Source of the DNA: Ruminococcaceae bacterium UBA1865
Lineage (GTDB): Bacteria > Bacillota > Clostridia > Oscillospirales > Acutalibacteraceae
Assembly (NCBI GenBank): GCA_002338255.1
Contig: DDHX01000011.1
Location: 85,034-90,752 of the forward strand
DNA length: 5,719 nucleotides
Direction: 5' to 3'
Part shown: piece by piece, positions 1 through 5,719 of the stretch
How positions within the stretch are numbered: position 1 is the first letter of the stretch
Layout of the letters: each line of letters opens with the position of its first letter
Position numbers and translations under genes: made by a program
Notes under the pieces: generated by a model
Told to the model about the DNA's origin: nothing
The model's database searches: none
What the model saw: only the letters and a program-made list of their open reading frames with translations

Positions 1-3000
1 GAGCATACATAGAAGCTTCAAGGCTGCCGTCGCCCGTGTGTAACGGCTGCATTTCCTCCCTGCAAATTGATACCAATAACAGAATGATTACGGCAGATGT
101 GGCGTTTCCATCTTTGGTGGAGCGCCGCGTGCTTTATGATGTGGAAAAGAGCATTACCTCCTGTAAAGAGCTTAAACTTGCCAGTGCACGCATTAATCCG
201 ACATTTCCATCCAATAGCTTTACTGTCGATTATTTTCCAAGCTTAGTACTTGAATTAAAGCGCCGTGAGGCAAGTGTAAATGGAACCTTAACGGGTTCCA
301 GAGCGCGTGTTGAAGATGAAAAATTGATTATTTCGCTCACCCACGGAGGCGGTGAATTATTGCTTTCACGCCATGTTGACCGTACGCTTTCCAAACTGAT
401 TAATGAGGAATTCGGCGTTGAGTTAACGGTAGAATTTGATGGTACTCTGACCATTGACAGTGACAGTCCCGTATACATTGAAAAGAAGAAAAAACAACAA
501 GAAACACTAAAACGTGAGGCGGTTGTTGAAGATATTGAAGCCTATGAGGCAAACTTGAATCATGTCAAAGCACCTAAAGTGATTCAGGTTCGTTCAGAAG
601 AAACTTTGCTGCCGTCGATTATCCCGGAAAGCGCTCGCGAACTTTATGGCCGTGCGCCGAAATCCAAGCCGATACCGATTAGCAAAGTTACTCCCGACAT
701 TGGAAGTGTAACAATCTGGGGTGAAATTTTCTCTGTTGAACAAAAAATTACCCGCGATCAGCAGCGAAAAATCATTACTGTGAATATCACTGATTATTCC
801 AGCTCCATGACACTGAAAATCATCGAGTTGGTTTCTCAATGCAAAGCGCTGGACACGCTCGCAAAAGGAATGTCCATCATCGCTCGCGGAGATATTGAAT
901 ATGATAAATATGATCATGAAATTGTAATGCGCCCCAAAAGCATTTGCACCGTTCAGCAAACGAAGGTGATGGATAACGCAGATGTAAAAAGGGTTGAACT
1001 TCACCTGCATACCAATATGTCGAGTATGGATGGCGTTAATGCTGCCGGAGATCTGATTAGACGTGCCGCCAACTGGGGACAGACTGCAATCGCCATTACC
1101 GATCACGGTGTGGCACAGGCATTTCCTGACGCGATGAACGCAGCAAATGATCTAAAAAAGAAAGATATAAATATCAAAATAATCTATGGTCTGGAAGCTT
1201 ATTTCGTCAATGATTCGATTCCTGCCGTCAAAGGTGAGTCAACTAAAACGCTGAAAGATGAGTTTATTTCATTTGATATTGAAACAACCGGATTAAGCCC
1301 AAATAAAGAGAGAATTACTGAAATTGGAGCGGTCAGAATCAGGAACGGTGAAATTGTAGACAGCTTTGATACCTTCGTAAATCCGCAAATTCCAATTCCT
1401 GCTAAAATTACTGAGTTGACTGGAATTACGAATGATATGGTGAAGGATGCACCGCTCGAAAAAGAAGCTTTGAAAGCTTTTTATCAATTCTGTGGTGAAG
1501 ACGCCGTACTGATTGCCCACAACGCCGAATTCGATACCTCGTTTATCAGGATAGCAGCGCAACGATGTGGTATGGAATTCCACTATACATACATTGACAC
1601 GGTTCCGATGTGCCGCTCCATGCTTAAGGACATTAAAAACTGTAAGCTTGACACGGTCGCGAAGTACTTAAAACTGGACCCGTTCAATCATCACCGCGCA
1701 AGCGACGATGCCGCAATACTTGGTAAGATTTTCATCGTATTATTGACCCGTTTGCAGGAGGATACTTCCGCTGAAACGGTAATGGATATCAACAGCTCAC
1801 TCGCAGGCGGCGACCCCAAAAAAATGAAATCGTACCATCAGATTATTCTGGTAAAAAAAAAAGTTGGGCTAAAGAATTTGTACCGCCTCATCTCAAAATC
1901 ACATTTGAATTATTTTTACAGGAATCCACGTATTCCTAAGAGCGAGTTGATGAAATACCGCGATGGGCTTATTATTGGAAGCGCATGTGAAGCTGGAGAA
2001 CTTTACAAGGCTATTTTTAATGCACAGCCTTGGGAAACGCTCTGTGAAATCGCGAATTTTTATGATTACCTTGAAATTCAGCCCATTGGCAATAACCTAT
2101 TTATGGTGCGCGAGGGCATGGTGCCCGATGAGGAAAAACTTCGCGAATTTAACCGAACCATTATCAAACTCGGCGAGAAGCTGAACAAACCGGTTGTTGC
2201 TACCTGCGACGTCCATTTTATGGACCCTAAGGATGGAGACTACCGCAAAATTCTGATGGCAGGGCAGGGCTATAAGGATACCGACGCACAAGCACCGCTC
2301 TATATGAGGACGACGGCTGAAATGCTGAAGGAATTCGCGTATCTTGGCGAGGAGAAGGCATACGAGGTTGTTGTAAAAAATACAAACTTAATTTCCGATA
2401 TGGTAGAAGAAATCCGTCCTATTCCGGACGGAACTTTTCCGCCGTTTATCGAGGGAGCAGAGGAACAGCTGACAAGCATTACGTGGGCAAGGGCTAAAGA
2501 AGTCTACGGCGATCCATTACCCGATATTGTGAAGCAGCGCCTTGACCGTGAGCTTGGCTCCATTACAAAACACGGTTTTTCAATTTTGTATATGACCGCG
2601 CAAAAGCTTGTTGCTGATTCGGAAGCGCATGGCTATCTGGTTGGTTCACGTGGTTCCGTCGGCTCTTCGTTTGTCGCCAATATGTCCGGTATTTCCGAGG
2701 TAAATCCGCTTGCGCCGCATTACGTATGCCCTAATTGCAAGAACAGTGAGTTTTTTACAGACGGCAGTTATGGCAGTGGTTTTGATTTACCTCCGAAAAA
2801 ATGCCCGGTTTGCGGAACAGATTATAATCGCGACGGTCATACCATCCCATTTGAAACATTTTTGGGATTTGATGGTGATAAAACCCCGGATATTGACCTG
2901 AACTTTTCCGGAGAATATCAAACCAGTGCTCACCGGTATACTGAAACGCTGTTTGGTAAAGATAATGTTTTCAAAGCAGGCACCATTGCAACAGTTGCAG

Positions 3001-4316
3001 ACAAGACGGCAATCGGCTTTGTTAAAAAGTACGCGGAAGAAAAAGGTGTTGTGATGCACCGTGCGGAAGAACAACGGCTTGCCACTGGTTGTACCGGTAT
3101 TAAACGCACCACCGGCCAGCACCCCGGCGGCATGGTGGTTGTACCCAAAGGAATGGAAATTTACGATTTTTGTCCGGTGCAGCACCCCGCAAATGACCAG
3201 AAATCCGACAATATTACGACGCATTTTGATTTCCATTCCATTCATGATACGATTTGCAAGCTGGACGAGCTTGGTCACGATGTTCCAACCATCTACCGTT
3301 ACCTTGAGGATTATACCGGAATACCGGTCATGCAGGTTTCCATGAGTGATCCGAAAGTTATGTCGCTCTTTACTTCAACCGAGGCACTCGGCGTAACGCC
3401 GGAGGATATTGACTCAAAAACGGGTACATTCTCCCTTCCGGAGGTTGGCACCAGTTTTGTTCGCCAAATGCTGATCGATTCCCATCCGACCACTTTTTCC
3501 GACCTGCTTCAGGTGTCCGGTTTGTCACACGGAACCGATGTTTGGCTGGGGAATGCGCAGGATTTGATTAAGAACAAGACCTGTACCATTGCAGACGTAA
3601 TCGGAACGCGTGACAGCATCATGACTTACCTGCTCCTAAAGGGGCTGGAACCCAAAATGGCGTTTAAAATCATGGAAATTACCCGTAAGGGAAAGGCAAG
3701 CAAGCTGCTCACAGAAGAACATATCAATGCAATGAAGGAGCACAACGTGCCTCAATGGTATGTTGACTCCTGTATGAAAATAAAATATATGTTCCCGAAG
3801 GCGCATGCCGCCGCATACATGATCTCAACCCTGCGGCTTGGCTGGTACAAGGTGCACAAACCTGTTGAATATTACGCCGCCTATTTTACTGTTCGCGGCG
3901 AAGATTTTGACGGTGCTACCGTTATTAAAGGAAGGGACGCTGTCCGTCACCGCATGAATGAAATCAGCATGAAGGGCAAGGAGGCGAGTGCCAAGGAGGA
4001 AGCGGCGTTTGCAACGTTCCAGATTGTCAACGAGATGCTTGCGCGTGGGATTGAGGTACTTCCAATCGACCTTTATAAGTCTGATGCAAAAAAATATTTA
4101 GTGGAAGATGGCAAAATCAGACTTCCGTTTGCGTCGCTTAGCGGTGTTGGTGAATCAGCAGCAAACAACCTTGCTGCTGCAAAGGATAAAGGTGTTTATA
4201 TATCGATTGATGATGTGCAAACACGGTCAAAGGTTTCTAAATCTGTAATTGAAACACTTGGTATATCAGGTGCACTTGCCGGATTGCCTGCAAGCAGCCA
4301 AATGACATTATTTTAG
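1..4316 (+). CDS. polC: DNA polymerase III PolC-type alpha subunit (5' end cut by window edge)
   Basis: This is the replicative DNA polymerase of Firmicutes: it extends DNA 5'->3' at the fork and proofreads with a built-in 3'->5' exonuclease. Residues are numbered from the GTG at 36; the frame stays open for 11 further codons to base 3 and no convincing ribosome site precedes the GTG, so the true start lies upstream. Domains in order: OB fold (about 225-310); PHP domain with HLH at 323-325 and TDH at 355-357; inserted DEDDh exonuclease with D414, E416, D500, H553 and D558; rest of PHP; polymerase core with a zinc module (C898, C901, C923, C926), DIDLNFSGE (D952, D954) and third aspartate D1077; SHGTDVWLG near 1164; YMFPKAHAAAY near 1251; C-terminal QMTLF, the sliding-clamp peptide. 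The visible length, 1426 plus 11 codons, matches B. subtilis PolC (about 1437). All catalytic residues are intact. The family call is firm from motif order; only the start is unknown. Confidence 0.98.
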   Translation, partial: AYIEASRLPSPVCNGCISSLQIDTNNRMITADVAFPSLVERRVLYDVEKSITSCKELKLASARINPTFPSNSFTVDYFPSLVLELKRREASVNGTLTGSRARVEDEKLIISLTHGGGELLLSRHVDRTLSKLINEEFGVELTVEFDGTLTIDSDSPVYIEKKKKQQETLKREAVVEDIEAYEANLNHVKAPKVIQVRSEETLLPSIIPESARELYGRAPKSKPIPISKVTPDIGSVTIWGEIFSVEQKITRDQQRKIITVNITDYSSSMTLKIIELVSQCKALDTLAKGMSIIARGDIEYDKYDHEIVMRPKSICTVQQTKVMDNADVKRVELHLHTNMSSMDGVNAAGDLIRRAANWGQTAIAITDHGVAQAFPDAMNAANDLKKKDINIKIIYGLEAYFVNDSIPAVKGESTKTLKDEFISFDIETTGLSPNKERITEIGAVRIRNGEIVDSFDTFVNPQIPIPAKITELTGITNDMVKDAPLEKEALKAFYQFCGEDAVLIAHNAEFDTSFIRIAAQRCGMEFHYTYIDTVPMCRSMLKDIKNCKLDTVAKYLKLDPFNHHRASDDAAILGKIFIVLLTRLQEDTSAETVMDINSSLAGGDPKKMKSYHQIILVKKKVGLKNLYRLISKSHLNYFYRNPRIPKSELMKYRDGLIIGSACEAGELYKAIFNAQPWETLCEIANFYDYLEIQPIGNNLFMVREGMVPDEEKLREFNRTIIKLGEKLNKPVVATCDVHFMDPKDGDYRKILMAGQGYKDTDAQAPLYMRTTAEMLKEFAYLGEEKAYEVVVKNTNLISDMVEEIRPIPDGTFPPFIEGAEEQLTSITWARAKEVYGDPLPDIVKQRLDRELGSITKHGFSILYMTAQKLVADSEAHGYLVGSRGSVGSSFVANMSGISEVNPLAPHYVCPNCKNSEFFTDGSYGSGFDLPPKKCPVCGTDYNRDGHTIPFETFLGFDGDKTPDIDLNFSGEYQTSAHRYTETLFGKDNVFKAGTIATVADKTAIGFVKKYAEEKGVVMHRAEEQRLATGCTGIKRTTGQHPGGMVVVPKGMEIYDFCPVQHPANDQKSDNITTHFDFHSIHDTICKLDELGHDVPTIYRYLEDYTGIPVMQVSMSDPKVMSLFTSTEALGVTPEDIDSKTGTFSLPEVGTSFVRQMLIDSHPTTFSDLLQVSGLSHGTDVWLGNAQDLIKNKTCTIADVIGTRDSIMTYLLLKGLEPKMAFKIMEITRKGKASKLLTEEHINAMKEHNVPQWYVDSCMKIKYMFPKAHAAAYMISTLRLGWYKVHKPVEYYAAYFTVRGEDFDGATVIKGRDAVRHRMNEISMKGKEASAKEEAAFATFQIVNEMLARGIEVLPIDLYKSDAKKYLVEDGKIRLPFASLSGVGESAANNLAAAKDKGVYISIDDVQTRSKVSKSVIETLGISGALAGLPASSQMTLF

Positions 4317-4346
4317 TTGACAAAGCATATTTTAGTATGGTATTAT
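4317..4346 (+). promoter_or_regulatory. SigA-type promoter for the hisZ-hisG operon
   Basis: A perfect -35 box TTGACA lies at 4317-4322, beginning at the base after the polC stop codon. An 18-base spacer leads to a -10 box TATTAT at 4341-4346. The -10 is preceded by TGG at 4338-4340, so it also reads as an extended -10 (TGnTATTAT). Transcription would be expected to start near 4352-4354, giving a leader of roughly 35 bases before hisZ. An overlapping alternative -10, TATATT at 4344-4349, would give a 21-base spacer and is less likely. The motif match is seen directly; activity is inferred. Confidence 0.82.
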
Positions 4347-4374
4347 ATTAGCACGCTAAAGCGTATAAAGCATA
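4321..4374 (+). repeat. Three copies of a 9-base element, YAAAGCRTA, around the hisZ promoter
   Basis: Copies are CAAAGCATA at 4321-4329, TAAAGCGTA at 4357-4365 and TAAAGCATA at 4366-4374. The last two are directly in tandem. The first overlaps the -35 box and spacer; the tandem pair lies in the early transcribed leader just ahead of the ribosome site. Copies one and three extend to an exact 10-base match, AAAGCATATT (4322-4331 and 4367-4376), 45 bases apart. The repeats are seen directly. They could be protein-binding sites or chance in AT-rich DNA. Confidence 0.5.
4348..4359. promoter_or_regulatory. Candidate operator: 12-base palindrome at the hisZ transcription start
   Basis: TTAGCACGCTAA consists of two perfect 5-base arms (TTAGC and GCTAA) around a 2-base centre. 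It begins just downstream of the -10 box and covers the predicted start site, the usual place for a repressor that blocks open-complex formation. A TrpR-like repressor of histidine genes (YerC/HisR type) has been proposed in Firmicutes, but I cannot confirm that this matches its motif. It is not a CIRCE element, which needs a longer inverted repeat with a 9-base spacer. The palindrome is seen; the operator role is inferred. Confidence 0.4.
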
Positions 4375-4376
4375 TT

Positions 4377-4384
4377 GGGGTGAG
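4377..4384 (+). promoter_or_regulatory. Ribosome binding site of hisZ
   Basis: GGGGTGAG ends three bases before the ATG at 4388. GGGGTGA pairs with the 16S 3' end (complement of GAGGTGA) over seven bases with one G-U pair. This fixes the hisZ start and suggests efficient translation. Confidence 0.8.
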
Positions 4385-4387
4385 AAA

Positions 4388-5584
4388 ATGAAAAAATATA
4401 ATAAAATCACTCCGGAGGGAACCAGCGACTTACTCTTTGAAGAATGTCTGGTTCGCAGATATGTGGAAAAGACATTGGCATCTGCTTTTTCTTCGCGTGG
4501 GTTTAATGAGGTGGTTACTCCAGGGCTGGAATTTTATGATGTGTTTGACCCGGATTTTTCCGGTATTGGGCAAGAGGTCATGTATAAAATGACGGATAAG
4601 CGTGGCAGATTGATTGTGATGCGTCCGGATTCCACGATGCCGATTGCCCGTTTAACTGCAACGAGATTGCAAAGCTTGCCAAAACCGATTCGACTTTTTT
4701 ATACACAGCCAATTTACAGGAATAACCCTGACCTAATCGGTCGCAGTGATGAAACGGTACAAACTGGAATTGAATTGCTTGGTGCCGGTGGAATACGTGC
4801 CGACCTTGAAGTCATTGTTACGGCCATTGAAGCACTTGGCCAATGTGTTCCGAATTTTCGTCTGGAACTTGGCCACGCCGGTTTTTTCAGGGCACTTGCG
4901 GAGCAGCTTCCGGTTTCTGACGATTTGCGTGAAGATATTCGCCGCGCGATTGAATCAAAGAATTACGCTGCGCTCAATGCAATTCTGGATCAACTTGGCA
5001 ATTCAAAACAGGTGATGGCAATACGGAGACTTCCACGTCTTTTTGGCGGCGAGGAAGTCTTTGACCAGGCAGCTCCCTTATGTAATGATGAAAAGTCCAC
5101 ACAAACCCTCGCGTATCTTCACGAACTTTACCGTTCCCTTGCCGAGCTCGGCCTTGGGGATAAAATAATTGTTGATTTAGGCCTTGTGCAGCGCAATGAT
5201 TATTATACAAATATTGTTTTCAGCGCGTATGTTGAGGAGTGCGGGGATGCTGTCCTTCTTGGCGGCCGCTACGATAATCTGCTTGGTTGTTTTGATTCAC
5301 CAATGCCTGCAATTGGCTTTGCAATCAACGTAGATGCCATTGCAAAAATTATCCTTGAACGTGGGGAACCCTTTGCGCTTCTTCCCGTGGATGTTTTGGT
5401 GCATGGAGAAACAGGGTTTGAAATAAAAGCGCTCAATTACGCATCTGATCTCGTTAAAAAAGGCTTTAAATGCGAAAACAGTGTGTTTGAAACTCGCATG
5501 GAGGCGCTCAACTATGCAAAAGTTCGCGGTATTGGACGCATCGATTTAATCAGCGATACAGTTGAAATAATAAATCTGACATAG
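4388..5584 (+). CDS. hisZ: ATP phosphoribosyltransferase regulatory subunit HisZ
   Basis: HisZ is a catalytically dead paralogue of histidyl-tRNA synthetase. It assembles in the cytoplasm with short-form HisG, and the complex condenses ATP with PRPP, the first step of histidine synthesis; HisZ is needed for activity and for histidine feedback. Visible class II synthetase traces: GTSDLL at 11-16; the motif-2 region with [11 protein letters not shown] at 78-88 and [10 protein letters not shown] at 102-111; QTGIELLG at 125-132; NDYYTNIVF at 270-278; GGRYDNLLG at 292-300 followed by [11 protein letters not shown] true HisRS would carry RGLDYYTG in place of QRNDYYTN and a C-terminal anticodon-binding domain; here only about 70 residues follow the core. 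The length of 398 residues is close to B. subtilis HisZ (about 391). The ATG at 4388 is fixed by its ribosome site. The hisG start follows about 11 bases after the stop, confirming the pairing. HisRS is the only serious alternative and is disfavoured. Confidence 0.95.
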   Translation: MKKYNKITPEGTSDLLFEECLVRRYVEKTLASAFSSRGFNEVVTPGLEFYDVFDPDFSGIGQEVMYKMTDKRGRLIVMRPDSTMPIARLTATRLQSLPKPIRLFYTQPIYRNNPDLIGRSDETVQTGIELLGAGGIRADLEVIVTAIEALGQCVPNFRLELGHAGFFRALAEQLPVSDDLREDIRRAIESKNYAALNAILDQLGNSKQVMAIRRLPRLFGGEEVFDQAAPLCNDEKSTQTLAYLHELYRSLAELGLGDKIIVDLGLVQRNDYYTNIVFSAYVEECGDAVLLGGRYDNLLGCFDSPMPAIGFAINVDAIAKIILERGEPFALLPVDVLVHGETGFEIKALNYASDLVKKGFKCENSVFETRMEALNYAKVRGIGRIDLISDTVEIINLT

Positions 5585-5586
5585 GA
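5583..5586 (+). promoter_or_regulatory. Ribosome binding site of hisG
   Basis: AGGA overlaps the hisZ stop codon (TAG at 5582-5584). It lies 9 bases before the ATG at 5596 but only 3 bases before the in-frame ATG at 5590, so it favours 5596 as the hisG start. Its overlap with the hisZ stop suggests translational coupling, which would help keep the two subunits in balance. Confidence 0.55.
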
Positions 5587-5595
5587 TTGATGAAT

Positions 5596-5719
5596 ATGAA
5601 ACCACTCAGAATTGCTCTTACAAAAGGCAGACTTGAAAAGGATACCGTTGCACTGTTTGAGAAAATCGGGTTTGATTGCAACGCTGTTAAAAATAAAGGC
5701 CGTAAGCTTATCCTTCCGA
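5596..5719 (+). CDS. hisG: ATP phosphoribosyltransferase catalytic subunit HisG, short form (3' end beyond window)
   Basis: HisG catalyses ATP + PRPP to N1-(5-phosphoribosyl)-ATP + PPi, the committed step of histidine biosynthesis. Only the first 41 codons are present. They begin [17 protein letters not shown], which matches the conserved HisG N-terminus (IAL-x-KGRL), and continue through LFEKIGFD to GRKLILP at the window edge with no stop. The short form, which lacks its own ACT-like regulatory domain, is inferred from the adjacent hisZ, since short HisG requires HisZ; the C-terminus that would prove it is outside the window. The ATG at 5590 (two residues longer, MNMKPL) is the alternative start; 5596 is chosen for better spacing from AGGA. 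The gene is almost certainly co-transcribed with hisZ. Confidence 0.92.
   Translation, partial: MKPLRIALTKGRLEKDTVALFEKIGFDCNAVKNKGRKLILP

Noticed and set aside
36..38. GTG at 36 as the true polC start codon
   Set aside because: The frame is open upstream to the window edge, no well-spaced Shine-Dalgarno precedes it, and PolC proteins carry further N-terminal residues; the gene is better treated as cut by the window.
594..1106. 170-codon open frame on the minus strand inside polC
   Set aside because: It lies wholly antisense to conserved PolC domains (OB and PHP), its translation resembles no family I know, and it is best read as a shadow of the coding strand.
2787..3278. 163-codon open frame on the minus strand inside polC
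   Set aside because: It is antisense to the zinc module and catalytic aspartates of PolC, with no sign of independent coding.
4348..4364. CIRCE heat-shock element, suggested by TTAGCAC
   Set aside because: CIRCE is TTAGCACTC, nine bases, then GAGTGCTAA. Here the match stops after TTAGCAC and the second arm follows after two bases.
4353..4376. Rho-independent terminator for polC
   Set aside because: The only stem is five base pairs with a two-base loop and is not followed by a T run.
4347..4387. T-box or histidine attenuator leader ahead of hisZ
   Set aside because: The leader is only about 35 bases, with no T-box sequence, no run of histidine codons and no terminator hairpin.
4388..5584. 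Histidyl-tRNA synthetase (hisS) instead of hisZ
   Set aside because: The RGLDYYTG motif is degenerate, the C-terminal anticodon-binding domain is not full length, and hisG follows immediately.
1..5719. tRNA, rRNA, CRISPR arrays, insertion sequences or prophage parts
   Set aside because: Almost all of the window is accounted for by three collinear housekeeping genes; no cloverleaf, spaced repeat array or transposase-like reading frame was found.

Overview
The window carries the end of one large replication gene followed by the start of a histidine-biosynthesis operon, all on the + strand. The organism is almost certainly a Firmicute (Bacillota). PolC-type DNA polymerase III with an internal proofreading exonuclease is largely confined to low-GC Gram-positives and their relatives. 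The HisZ plus short-form HisG pair, the strong Shine-Dalgarno sites and the moderate GC content fit a clostridial lineage (Clostridia, perhaps Oscillospiraceae). The family placement is a guess from protein flavour, not a search result.

Layout: (1) bases 1-4316 are polC, lacking only its first codons because the reading frame is open through the left edge. All its hallmarks are visible: OB fold, PHP domain split by a DEDDh exonuclease, four-cysteine zinc module, polymerase aspartates, and a C-terminal clamp-binding peptide. (2) Bases 4317-4387 are a compact 71-base intergenic region. It has a near-consensus SigA promoter starting directly after the polC stop codon, a small palindrome on the expected transcription start, three copies of an AAAGC(A/G)TA element, and a good ribosome binding site. 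No terminator and no T-box leader is present. (3) Bases 4388-5584 are hisZ, the class II synthetase-like regulatory subunit of ATP phosphoribosyltransferase. (4) From about 5596 to the right edge is the start of hisG, the short-form catalytic subunit, separated from hisZ by about 11 bases.

How the genes work together: HisZ and HisG form the hetero-oligomeric enzyme that commits ATP and PRPP to histidine synthesis, so hisZ-hisG is a classic co-transcribed pair and probably opens a longer his operon beyond the window. PolC is functionally unrelated. It is a neighbour whose transcript probably runs into the his promoter, because nothing resembling a terminator lies between them.

I see no undescribed system here. 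The coding content is ordinary housekeeping. The parts most worth a second look are the dense regulatory architecture of the 71-base gap and a 10-A homopolymer in the middle of polC.
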